Assembly: GCA_005656395.1 (NCBI GenBank)
Contig: SRSI01000027.1
Span: forward strand, 665,862 to 729,861
DNA from: Strongyloides papillosus
Taxonomy: Eukaryota > Nematoda > Chromadorea > Rhabditida > Strongyloididae
Length of the DNA stretch: 64,000 nucleotides
Direction of reading: 5' to 3'
Below are positions 23,145 to 33,545 of this stretch, piece after piece. Below the pieces are notes generated by a model. That model did no database searches, was not told where the DNA came from, and was given only the letters and a program-made list of their open reading frames with translations. Both the position numbers and the translations under genes were made by a program. The first letter of the stretch is position 1; each line of letters begins with the position of its first letter.

Positions 23145-24818
23145 ATGGTTGTTCAAAGGGATGCTGTGAAAATATGTTTGGAGAACGAGAACATATCCAA
23201 TGTATTTCAAAGAAATATAGAAAGTATCAACGATTTGTCTAATCTATCAAAAACTTGCCGCTATTTTATTAGATACTTCGAGAAGAAACAAATAAACAAA
23301 ACTGTTAGATATAATTATGATGATTGTGTAGAAATCAACATAGATTGTTTCAAATCAGAAGGAGATTATTTTTACTCTGAACCAATAGATGTAGAAACAA
23401 TTCTTCCATCAAATATTGTCAATAACAGAAATAGGCGTCATGGCATGGATACATTAATATATAAAAAGCAATTGTCAATTGTTATTGCTTTACCTGGATT
23501 AAGTTTCGATGTTTCAAAGCATGACTACAAATGGATTATTAATGATGCCTTTCTTAATGAAATTATTTTTGAAATAAAGAATGCTGAGAAGAATGTTGAT
23601 GCCATGATAATAAATTACAATCATTCTCATGGTTTTATTAATCATATTATTGCTCCTTATATTATTAGTAGATATGGAAGTTCAAATATAAAAGTTATTA
23701 AATTGAATTTGTTTTGTTTTCTTCAAAAACTCGATCAAGAAGATGTCTTGAAAAAAGTTGATATATTTAGAGGGTATGAGAATTTTAATGAACTTGTTAT
23801 TTATGAAAATTTTGCTTTACCACAAAATACAGAGGCATTTGATGAGGGTTCATTATTTATGCATACTCTCGAATGTTTATCCAGGAGAAAAAATGCTACT
23901 TTAAAAATTGAAGTTCCACAAAATGGCAATATTAAATTGTCATTCTTGAGAAAAACATTTAAAGCTGCAGATGAATTAAATATAAGAGTTAAATTTTCAA
24001 TCTCAATTGGTTGTGAGAAGAGAGGATATAAGGATTGGCATGAGAAGATTAAAATTTTGGAGAGCGATATTGCTGAGTATATAACACACATCGAGTGCTT
24101 CATTCAAGATCAAAATGAATTTTTGCATCTAATTGAATTACTACCAACTTTGGAGAACTTAACGAAACTTAGGATAATTTTCTACGAATTTAACATTCAA
24201 AAGTTGTTAGCATACGAGAGTCAAATTCAATTTAGGGATGTCTCATTGAAGAATTCATTAAAATTGAAAAATTGTTCTATTAAAATTAAACACCAAACCT
24301 CTGATGAATATGACTTTAGTTATCGTGAATTCTGTAATATACATAATCAATTTGTAAGATACTTTGCCAAGATTCTCCCACCGACAATAATATTTCTGGA
24401 ATTAGAGAATGTTCTTTACCTAACCCCACAATTGTGTATTTTGATCAATGAAACCGCACCAAATATCCAATTCCTTTTTGCTAATCACGTAGATTTTGCT
24501 AATCAAAAATGTTTAACAGCATTTTCAAATTTGAAATACTTAAAGTTACATAATTGCCCATCAGTAGAGATTCCAAATAGTGTTGAATTATTAATCCATA
24601 AGTATTCTTCATCCTGTAAAGCCCCTCTTTATGTTGGTGAAGATGGCGATATTGAGGAGGAATATAAACGTCAAGAAAGAAGGTATTCTTTGTCATTTAC
24701 CAAGACAGTACATGATATTACGAGGAATTATAAGTTCTATTTTAATAAACTTTCTAAATGGGGATATTATAAAGATATCATTGAAAAGGTTGTTATAGAT
24801 AAAGATCCTGCATTATAA
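23145..24818 (+). CDS. Divergent F-box-like protein with leucine-rich C-terminal region
   Basis: A single exon of 557 codons. I start at ATG 23145; an upstream TTG in frame is less likely. The N-terminal 45 residues (NVFQRNIESINDLSNLSKTC) fit the F-box pattern, in which Leu/Ile-spaced helices end in a Ser-x-Thr-Cys-x-x-Phe step. The remainder alternates short beta-like and helical segments with irregular leucine-rich character (LPTLENLTKLRIIF; FSNLKYLKLHNCPSVEIPN). That is common in nematode F-box/LRR-like families that choose substrates for SCF ubiquitin ligases. The match is weak and no individual orthologue is recognised. The frame is intact with ordinary amino-acid use, so the gene is probably real. 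Confidence 0.65.
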   Translation: MVVQRDAVKICLENENISNVFQRNIESINDLSNLSKTCRYFIRYFEKKQINKTVRYNYDDCVEINIDCFKSEGDYFYSEPIDVETILPSNIVNNRNRRHGMDTLIYKKQLSIVIALPGLSFDVSKHDYKWIINDAFLNEIIFEIKNAEKNVDAMIINYNHSHGFINHIIAPYIISRYGSSNIKVIKLNLFCFLQKLDQEDVLKKVDIFRGYENFNELVIYENFALPQNTEAFDEGSLFMHTLECLSRRKNATLKIEVPQNGNIKLSFLRKTFKAADELNIRVKFSISIGCEKRGYKDWHEKIKILESDIAEYITHIECFIQDQNEFLHLIELLPTLENLTKLRIIFYEFNIQKLLAYESQIQFRDVSLKNSLKLKNCSIKIKHQTSDEYDFSYREFCNIHNQFVRYFAKILPPTIIFLELENVLYLTPQLCILINETAPNIQFLFANHVDFANQKCLTAFSNLKYLKLHNCPSVEIPNSVELLIHKYSSSCKAPLYVGEDGDIEEEYKRQERRYSLSFTKTVHDITRNYKFYFNKLSKWGYYKDIIEKVVIDKDPAL

Positions 24819-25553
24819 ATATTTTTTATTAAAACAATTATCTTGTAAAATTATTCTAAGTCTATGGTGTATAAATAAATTTGTTCATGACAATAATTGT
24901 TTATTATTAGTCACGTAGTCAAATGAAATTAGGGTATTATGACTTTCTTAGTAAAGATGTTCTATGAGAATAAGATATATATGATTATTAAATTATTAAT
25001 AATAATGAATATATGAATGTTTACACTGATACTAGACACATTTATTTTTTTAAATTAGACAATAACTTATATAAGATTAAAATTATTGCTTCTTCAGTGG
25101 GTTGGAATTATAATCTATTTATAACTATTTTTTTATCTGTATCATATATTAGTTTCTTATAATTAAAAATACATCTTTGATCTTTCCATAGATTATACTA
25201 TACTCTTTTTCTTTTTGTTAATAACATCAAATATTGAATGATCTTGGAGTATAATTATGAGTTTGATATTAAAGAAAAGATAATATGACAACAATCACTT
25301 AACAAATTATCGTTTATATAAAAACAATAAATGCTTTTTTACAAAACACTGATTAAACATTCGATAACAATATTATTTTAAAATTTCCTACTTCAAGTAA
25401 GCACAATAAATCTTCAAAATTCGAGCATTCTAAATTTGAATTATTTATTAATTCACAAATTTTAAAGAATTTATATAGACGAATTACCAAATAAAGACGG
25501 TAAAGTAATTTGTGATTTAAAAATTTTGATTTACTAACATCATCTTTACTAGA
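24819..25553. other. Intergenic, nothing recognised
   Basis: AT-rich DNA without an ORF or element. It presumably holds the 3' UTR of the F-box-like gene and the promoter of the small gene. Confidence 0.4.
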
Positions 25554-25784
25554 ATGACAATTGAACGAACCAATTCACAACAAGTACAAATGTCCTTCAA
25601 TGATGACCGTTATTTAAAGCTTTACAAGAAAGTAAAGGATGAATTAGAAGGTGTTTTGGGAAAGATGGGTGAAGTATTTGATGAAAGAAAACGTCAAGAA
25701 AACAGGGAAATATTGGCCAAAATTGATAAAACAATTCGTAAATCTGAGGATGATGGAGACACAGTATATTACAGCAATCCTTAA
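25554..25784 (+). CDS. Small charged, coiled-coil-like protein (hypothetical)
   Basis: A 76-codon open frame whose product is rich in Lys, Glu and Asp, with long helical heptad-like stretches (KLYKKVKDELEGVLGKM; EILAKIDKTIRKSEDD). Its composition is unlike that of random AT-rich frames, which give Ile/Asn/Phe/Tyr/Lys mixtures, so it may be a real small gene. No family is recognised. No signal peptide or intron is seen. Confidence 0.5.
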   Translation: MTIERTNSQQVQMSFNDDRYLKLYKKVKDELEGVLGKMGEVFDERKRQENREILAKIDKTIRKSEDDGDTVYYSNP

Positions 25785-26047
25785 TCATAAGACATTATTT
25801 AATTCATATAATCAACTCCATTGTTTAATAAATTTTTTTCAAATAATCATGTATTCTATCAAAGTATTACTAAAAACCTAATCAAATTATTTGTTTATTC
25901 CTGTGATTGCATTTCTATTATTATATATTACTAATACTAATGATTGGTACAATAATCCATCAATTTCTTATCATAAATTATGATAATATCTTAAGTATAT
26001 TTAATCTGCCTCTGTCTACGTAGTTTTATATTTTAAAATTTGCAACA

Positions 26048-27596
26048 ATGAAAAAATGTAGTATTACTTTCTTCTTTTATTCTTTGATTTTTATTTTTCC
26101 TGCTATTGTTTTGACAGCTGATATTGCTCCAAGACATGTCCATTTGTCTTTGAATAATGATCCACAATCAATGGTATTTGCTTGGATTACATTTGATAGT
26201 CTACCTAAGTCAAGTGTACCAATTGTTAAATATGGAAAAGATCCAAATTCATTAACAAATACTGTTACAGGAAGTTATTCTATATTTATTTATCATGGCA
26301 TTGTAAGATATATGTACCGTGCAACAGCATCAAACTTAGATTATGACAAAAGATATTATTACGCCGTTGGTATTGAGGGAAATTTAAGTAAAACTTTCAC
26401 TTTTAAAACATTCCCACAAGGTAATAATGTACCATTAAGAATTTGTATCTTTGGAGATTTGGGTATTGTAAATGATGTCTCGATGATGCCCTTACGAACA
26501 GCTGGTCTTCGTGGAGATTTTGATATGATTGTCCATGTTGGTGATTTAGCTTATGATCTCCATACAAATGATGGTAGACTTGGTGATGAGTATATGGAGT
26601 TGATGGAGCCACTTATATCATCAATGCCATATATGGTGATAGCGGGTAATCATGAATATGATTGGGAGGCAAAAAATTTTGAAAACTATGAAAGGAGATT
26701 TAATATGCCTACAAATGGTGATGGAAAAAATCAGTATTATTCGTTTGGTGTTGGTCCAATACAATTTGTTGGTGTTTCAACAGAATTTTATGGATTTTTC
26801 TACGATTTTGGAATCCAACCAGTTCTTGATCAATATTCGTGGTTAGAAAAAGAATTACAGAAGGCTAATGCAAATAGAAATAATAGACCATGGTTAATGA
26901 CATACCAACATAGACCATTTTATTGTTCTAATGAAAATTCAATGGAATGTGATGCATTTGAAAATCGTGTTATAAGAACTGGATATCTTAATATGCCAGG
27001 TTTGGAACCATTATATGGAAAATATGGAGTTGATGTTAATTGGTCTGGTCATGAACATTCATATGAAAGAATGTTCCCTGTTTACGATAGAAAACTATAT
27101 AATACAGACCCTGATCCTTATCATAATGCTAAAGCTACAACCTATATTATTACTGGAAGTGCCGGTTGCCATTCTTACCAAGCTGCATTTGGTAATCCCT
27201 CGCCATTTAGTGCCAAAAGGTATGATAGTAATTTATTTTTTTATAGTTTTGTTTAGATTAAATAAATATGGTTACACTGTAATGCATATAAAAAATATGA
27301 CACATTTATATTTTGAACAAATAGATACTCAAGTTACAGGAACAAATACTGTCGTTGATTCATGGTGGATGTCTAAAGATATTGGTTATGTAATTAAGGA
27401 TGACATAAGAGAAAATGCTGGCTTTGTTAATTTACAAGTCGAATATACAGATGTTCCAGTTTTCATAAGAAAATTATGTGCCGGAAGATCTGCAAGATGT
27501 AGAAAAATTTTTTCACAAGATACAAATAGGTACAGTAGAAGAAATGAGGAACAAGAAAATAAATATTCAAAGTATAAATATGATGTCGTTTATTAA
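26048..27596 (+). CDS. Secreted purple acid phosphatase
   Basis: Two exons (26048-27219 and 27257-27596) with a 37-base intron (gtatga...gtttag) give 503 aa. Without splicing the frame hits a stop at once. Residues 1-24 form a signal peptide. A fibronectin-III-like N-terminal domain (25-125) precedes the metallophosphatase core. All five metal-binding motifs are present: GDLG (136-139), GDLAYD (165-170), GNHEYD (200-205), YQHRP with His288, and GHEH (334-337). That implies a complete dinuclear centre. The C-terminal exon carries the KYGYTVMHIKNMTHLYFEQI stretch typical of animal PAPs. The enzyme is expected to hydrolyse phosphomonoesters outside the cell or in lysosomes. Confidence 0.93.
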
Positions 27597-28904
27597 TGAT
27601 ATCGAGACTGAGGCAAATGCTTTAAAATGATTTTTATATCTAATATAGGTTATATAAATTTTTCAAATTTAAATTTTTTTGACAATTAATAAAAATTTAC
27701 AAGTACAAGGCGTTATAGTGTAGCGGTTAAAAATAAATAACAAAAGAATAAGAGAAATACTTTATTTATAAAAACAAGAAGATACAATTAATAATATTTC
27801 AAGTTAGTTTTTCATCCTTCTAGTCACCACTGGTAAATGCTGCCATTTTCCTCCCTTTTATATCCCACTGGGCGTGTCTGTTTGCCCTATCATTATTTCG
27901 TTAAAAATTCCTATACTATTTCGAAGGGTAAGATATAATAGTGGTAGAAAATTTTAAGGTATTAAAATCCATTTTATATATAAATAATTATTTATTAAAT
28001 ATTTTTATATACCGTTATAAATATATTCAATTAATGCATCCATATAATGAGGAAAAAAAATATATGATCTTATATTATCACCACATATGTTATAAAAGTG
28101 GCGCCATCTCAGCTATTTAAATATTATTAATAACTACAAGAAGGTATCATTACGTATTAAAAAATAAATACTCTATAATCAAAAAATGTTAATTCTAGTT
28201 GATTATCATCTTGGTAAAAAAGGTTATATGTTATATTAAACCATATTTCATATTAAATTTAACAAAATTCTCAAATTTTACAATTTTGCATACAAGAAAA
28301 TTGACGGAGATATTTTTATGCAATTTGCAGGAAAGCTAGTAGACCATCCAATTGAAGGAAAAATATCCCTATAAATTTTAGGAGATATTTCCATAAGATT
28401 TTGAATGAAATAAATTTCTAAATTCTTTAGTTTAAAAAATATTTAATATTATTCTTTCCTAATGCTTAATAGATGAGGCTATCTTACACAGATATGCAAA
28501 AGACAATACATTTACCGTGCATTGAGTTTAATTTACGGAAAAAATTATCCTGAAATATATTTTTTCTGCAATAATTTTTTCGTCAACCAAAATTCCAGAA
28601 GCATTTTCGTGTGTTATTACAAATAAATTTTTGATAATTGTTACTTAAAAATAATAAAAAGATTGAAACAATTTACAAACGTAATTTTATGAAGTTGTGA
28701 CTATATAAGCTATACAAATATAAGAAATTCTATTATTTATTTTGTTAGAAATTTATTTTCAAAGTCTTATGTTATGGTAAAACTTTTATTCGTTTGTTCA
28801 CTAAAATATAAACATTATAATATTACATAAAAAACGTTATACAATAAACTAATGAATTATTAAAATGAACTGAATAATAAATAGTCTTGTTTTTTTTAAA
28901 TTTT
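27597..28904. other. Intergenic, nothing firmly recognised
   Basis: AT-rich DNA with a slightly GC-richer patch at 27800-27890. A 'tagtgtagcggtt' at 27718-27730 looks like a tRNA A box, but no cloverleaf or B box follows. Confidence 0.35.
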
Positions 28905-29427
28905 TTAAGATTTAACATTTGGCAAAAGTTTTAAAAACTCTTCAAATAAATTTTTTATTTCATCCTTTCTATCTAGATATGGTTTTAAATTTCCAAAATC
29001 ACAGACCCAATTCGACTCTTTAAGATGATGAGGATATTGACAATCGTCTGGAATTTTTTTAATAAAAGTTGAATAGTTATGACTATAAAAAATTGCAACA
29101 TAATAAGCTAAAAATATATAAATTATTTTTTTTCTATACTGTCTTACTTCCTTTAGTTATCTCAGTATCAAGTAAGCCTGCAATCATAGAAAATCGTGAA
29201 CCACATGAATCAGTTTTAGTTAAATAATCATAAACCTGACTACCGTCAGAAGATCCTATCATCATTGTAACCTTTATATCTCTTTTATCTGCAACTGGAG
29301 GTCTAGTGAATTCTTCTGGACAATTAGGTGTTGCACGGATCCTAAGGTTTCTTCTTGTGGCATGCATTTTAACATTATCAAATATTAAAATAATTATAAA
29401 TACTGTTAATGTTTTAAAAACTCTCAT
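28905..29427 (-). CDS. Secreted transthyretin-like protein, copy A
   Basis: Exons on the minus strand are 29148-29427 and 28905-29107, with a 40-base intron in phase 1, giving 160 aa. The start at 29427 (MRVFKTLTVFIIILIF) is preferred over an in-frame ATG at 29448, because its paralogue at 61.7 kb lacks the latter. A signal peptide is followed by a small beta-rich domain. The stretch TKTDSCGSRFSMIAG, and TYYVAIFYSH across the splice, fits the transthyretin-like family pattern (TDS-G-F--SG ... Y--I-H). Such nematode proteins are secreted and often immunogenic. The assignment is by pattern only. Confidence 0.6.
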
Positions 29428-29530
29428 TTTAGAATACTTTACTTTCATATTTTGAAAGTAAAATTCCCTTAAATACTAGAAATTACCATGCAAAATTATT
29501 GAAAACAAACATTTAAATTCTGCAGAATTA
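29428..29530 (-). promoter_or_regulatory. Conserved upstream region of transthyretin-like copy A
   Basis: About 100 bases are shared with 61724-61820, including an inverted 'tactttcatattttgaaagta' core and 'aaattattgaaaa'. The same order and spacing in both genes suggest a retained promoter. Confidence 0.5.
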
Positions 29531-31140
29531 AATAACACCAAATATAATTACATATAAATTTTGGTATTTTTTGTAGAAATTAGAAAAAATTTCGATATTA
29601 TAAAAGTGTTTTCTATAAAATAAAAGTAAAATTTTATAAGATCTTGCTTTGTATTAATTTGTACTTAAGAACAAAGAAATCAAAATTCATTTATTTAAGA
29701 TGTATATAACAATTTATGTAAAATTGCATTACATTAAGAAAAAATGAATTTTTTACAAAGTGAATTTGTTTGTTTAATAATTTGGTTAGAATAACATTGA
29801 TATTTATTGTTAAATTGCTTAGCATTTTTAAAATATTAGTTCTAAAATTTTAGTAAAGATGCCTATACAATTTTAGTAGAATTGTTAAACATTTTAAATC
29901 AACCTTGTTTTATATGAAAAACAAAAAAATAATACTAGTACTTAAAGTAAATTGTCATTTAAATATCAGAAAGACTTTCTTTTGCTTAACATTTATATCT
30001 ATATTTCGATATAAAATTAATAAAAAACTTTTTAATGAATGCACAAAACAAAATAAAAATTATCAAGAATTTTATAAATTTACTAACACTTTATGGTTTT
30101 AAAAAAATGATTCATAGAGAGTAAGAAAATAAAATGGTTTAATTTTTTATTATTTAAAATAAGTATATTAAGTTGAGAAAATCATGTGAATAGGAAATAA
30201 ACCATATTTTGTTATTAAACGAATTGTCATTTTACTTACTTTAGTTATTTATAGTTTTTTTTTAATGCACACTATTTCTTAACATACAGTTGAACATTTT
30301 AATAAAAATAGGCACACAATTTTATCTAAAAATGTTAGTCATTTCCTCTCTAATATCACCTATGCAAAATTTATAAAATTGCAATTTAAAATTGATTAAA
30401 ATGTTATTACATTTTTTAGTGTATTTTTTGATTATTTGCATTTAATTGCAACTTTAAAATAATGAATTTTTAATTTGTGTGAAGAACGAACAATCAATTG
30501 TAGGAATATAAAGAATCAAGATCAAGAAAATACATTAATCTAAATTAAACAAAACTCAGTAAAATTGTCCATTAAATAAGAATTTTGAATATTCCTATAA
30601 TATTTGAAAATAAGGAACTATAATGAGTGTAGATATGTTGAATTAAACAATAATTATCATTGTATTATTTTTATATCATCTTACATTGTCTTATAGAATT
30701 ATATTAATCTTATTTCTTTATAGAGCTGGTTATCAACAATAAAATCTTAATTTCGTTAACATTTTTTATGATTCAATTTTAGGATGGAAAATTGAATATC
30801 CCAATGAACCTGCTAATTGTTTCAAAATAACAACCGTTGGGTTTTTCTTTGTCAATCTCTCATTGATACATCATTTAAAAATTTTTTTACCCAGAAGAAA
30901 TATTTTATATGCTACGACGTCTGGATCCAACAGCAACCTTATTGTAGACACGATTTTAAGAAGGTCGTGTAAATTCATGATGAATTAAAAAGTTAATTTT
31001 CTTAATTTTATCGATTCTTATATATACTGAATATATTCGAGTATTTATATCTACAATTAAAAAGTATAATTAATATTGCTATAGTAAAAATTTTTATGTT
31101 TTGTTAGTGTTCCGTTTTTGTCAAAAATATTGTTTATTTA
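29531..31140. other. AT-rich intergenic region
   Basis: Mostly AT-rich DNA. One stretch (30782-30988) has an open frame behind an acceptor-like ttttag and is listed separately. Nothing else is seen. Confidence 0.4.
30782..30988 (+). pseudogene. Possible orphan exon or gene fragment
   Basis: An open frame of 68 codons lies directly behind 'gattcaattttag'. It has coding-like composition (KIEYPNEPANCFKITTVG), no ATG of its own and ends in TAA. No upstream exon is found nearby. It may be the last exon of a lost gene. I do not recognise the family. Confidence 0.25.
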
Positions 31141-31266
31141 TGTTGTCACATAGTGACAGTAAATTAGAATAAACACTCATTAAGATAGAATTCAATTTAT
31201 TAATATAACGGTTGTTTTATATAATAAATAATATATATGAAATATGAATATATTCTATATTCAACA
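31141..31266 (-). repeat. 3' LTR of gypsy-type element 1
   Basis: This 126-bp LTR on the minus strand contains a TATA-like 'tatataaaac' and an AATAAA. It differs from the 5' LTR at one base (a/g in 'aaattrgaat'). Confidence 0.92.
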
Positions 31267-31274
31267 TCCCCCTT

Positions 31275-33545
31275 TCAAAGAAGAATTTCCGGGAATTTTG
31301 AAATAATCTTATCAACATCAGTGTCTTTCATTTTCTTATCCGTTAATTTTATAGCATTCGACGTACGCTGAGAAAGTTTTCCAGTATCGGTTAATATATT
31401 ATAGCTATTATTGTTTATTTTCGTTAAAATTTTGCATTCACTCCAACCAGATGCTAGGTCAGGTCTTTTTTTATAATAACCATCAACAAATAACTTTTCA
31501 ATCGTGTTCTTTTTAGGTTCTGGTAATATATTAACAAAATCGCGAGTACTATCATCAAAAAAGAGTTGAAATGGTGTTTTTCCATTTTTATACGGTGTAA
31601 CTCTTGATTTTGATAGTGCTTGTGTTAGTGCTTCTGTTTTAGATTTACCTTCTAAATGAAACTTTTTTAAATTATCTTTTAAACTACGAATACTTCTCTC
31701 TGCTGGACCATTCGTTGCATGTTCGTAAGGGATACTTGTTAATTTGATTATGCCCTTTTCCTTCATATATACATCAATTTCTTCTGACATAAAGCAACTT
31801 TGTTGATCACACATTAATTCACGCCAGACTCCATACGTATCTATTATAGAGCTTAAAGTTTTCTTTATTGTACAGGTCTTCATATTACATATCCATCGTG
31901 CTATGATAAAATTTGTACCTGCATCTCTTAATACCAAAAATTGACTATCATATTCTTCAGAATGTCCTATGTCAATGTAAGCACGTTCCATACGTTTGAA
32001 CTTTTCATTTCTTAACGATCTTACTCTTCTTACATCTTTCGTTTGTAAACAAATTTTGCATAACTTTAAAAAATTGTCTAATTTTTTGTTGATATTTTCA
32101 ATATGGAATTTTTTCGTTAATCTATCTATTACAGCCATTTTTGACTCATGATTTTTGTGCGATAAAGTAAACAATTTATCAACACATTTATTTGGTACAA
32201 TAATTTTTTTATTCTTCTTATTTACTAACAATCCATTTTCTCCCAATTCTTTATCCTTAACATCAAGATTCTTTTCATCAATTTCCATTTTTAGTTGATT
32301 TATTATTTTCACTAGATCTTCATCTTCATATTGAAGGTCAATCCATTTATCTACAGATGGAAACGTTTCCCAGTTCCATTGTGTTTCTACAACACAAATG
32401 CGTGGAATTTCAAGAGCTGTGGTATCAACATTTTCATCTTTTCTAATGCATCTACTTAAGCAATCTGCTAGTAGATTGGATTTTCCTTTGATATAGGATA
32501 TCTTGATGTTGTAGTTTTGAATTAATAGCGACCATTTCAGTAGACGTAAACTTAAGTTGCTCTTTGAAAAAATGTAAGTTAACGCTATATGGTCAGTCAA
32601 ACAATGGACTCTATTATTATATAAAAGAACATGGTAATGTTCTAGTGAAGCACATAGTGCCAAAGCTTCTAGATCAGTTGGTGAGTAATTTACTTCACTA
32701 CCACGTAATGTTCTATTATACATTCCTACTATTTTTAATGCTCCATCTTGTTTTTGAAGTAATACTCCCGCAATTCCAACTCTGGATGCATCTGTGATTA
32801 GCTGGAATTCAGCTTTTCCACTATATGCATCTTCTAGATTTGGGGCTGATATAAATGAGGAGTTTTGTAGTGATTTTTTTAACTGTACAAAATCTTGTTT
32901 TGTATTTTCTGACCAACTAAATTTGTCTACCGATAATAAACCATATAAACTTTTTGAATATTGACTAAATTTATAACAGAATTGTCTTAAGTAATTGGCT
33001 AGTCCTAAAAAGGACTGAAGTTCTTTTTTTGATTGTGGTAATGGGAAATTTAATATTTTCTTTATTTTATCTGTATTTGCTTGGAGACCATTTTCTGTTA
33101 ATGTCATTCCAAGAAAATCAACAGAAGATTGTATCCATTTACTTTTATTTATATTTATTTTTAGATCATTAGTTTGTAGCAATTCGAAAACATTTTTCAA
33201 TATCATTATATTTTCTGCAATCGATTCGGTAGCTATTAGAATGTCATCAATGTATAAATAAATACTATTTGGATATTTTTTCATTAACGGTTCAAGAATA
33301 TTAAAAATGATTGAGTTAAAAAGACCAGGAGCCAATGACAGTCCAAATGGTAACACTTTAAATTGAAGTTTGTGACCATTGAAACTGAATGCTGTTAACT
33401 CTCTACTATTTTTATTTAATCTTAATTGATAGTAGCCTTTATACAAATCAATCGTAGTGAATACTTTTTTCTTATACATATGATAAAACATTGATGTAAT
33501 ATGTGGTAATGGTCTGTCTTCATATTTTATTTTTTGGTTAACCAA
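31275..33545 (-). CDS. Pol of gypsy-type element 1: RT, RNase H, integrase
   Basis: An open frame of 756 codons. It starts inside the reverse transcriptase, whose first motif lies upstream in another frame. Visible landmarks are FTTIDLYKGYYQL, LPFGLSLAPGLF and the catalytic LYIDDILI. The RNase H has ITDASRVGIAGVL, the SPTDLEALAL block and CLTDHIAL. The integrase carries an H..H..C..C zinc finger (LSHKNHES ... CKICLQ) and the D, D, E triad (YIDIGH, CDQQSCF, NGPAERSI). All catalytic acids are present. The stop lies in the polypurine tract. Confidence 0.9.
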   Translation of the reverse strand: MVNQKIKYEDRPLPHITSMFYHMYKKKVFTTIDLYKGYYQLRLNKNSRELTAFSFNGHKLQFKVLPFGLSLAPGLFNSIIFNILEPLMKKYPNSIYLYIDDILIATESIAENIMILKNVFELLQTNDLKININKSKWIQSSVDFLGMTLTENGLQANTDKIKKILNFPLPQSKKELQSFLGLANYLRQFCYKFSQYSKSLYGLLSVDKFSWSENTKQDFVQLKKSLQNSSFISAPNLEDAYSGKAEFQLITDASRVGIAGVLLQKQDGALKIVGMYNRTLRGSEVNYSPTDLEALALCASLEHYHVLLYNNRVHCLTDHIALTYIFSKSNLSLRLLKWSLLIQNYNIKISYIKGKSNLLADCLSRCIRKDENVDTTALEIPRICVVETQWNWETFPSVDKWIDLQYEDEDLVKIINQLKMEIDEKNLDVKDKELGENGLLVNKKNKKIIVPNKCVDKLFTLSHKNHESKMAVIDRLTKKFHIENINKKLDNFLKLCKICLQTKDVRRVRSLRNEKFKRMERAYIDIGHSEEYDSQFLVLRDAGTNFIIARWICNMKTCTIKKTLSSIIDTYGVWRELMCDQQSCFMSEEIDVYMKEKGIIKLTSIPYEHATNGPAERSIRSLKDNLKKFHLEGKSKTEALTQALSKSRVTPYKNGKTPFQLFFDDSTRDFVNILPEPKKNTIEKLFVDGYYKKRPDLASGWSECKILTKINNNSYNILTDTGKLSQRTSNAIKLTDKKMKDTDVDKIISKFPEILL

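Noticed and set aside
27015..27596. Separate 193-codon gene overlapping the phosphatase
   Set aside because: Its second half is the 3' exon of the phosphatase joined through a 37-base intron; its first half is an out-of-frame reading of the phosphatase exon.
27706..27735. tRNA-like A box (tagtgtagcggtt)
   Set aside because: No B box, anticodon arm or acceptor stem follows, so neither a tRNA nor a clear tRNA-derived repeat can be supported.
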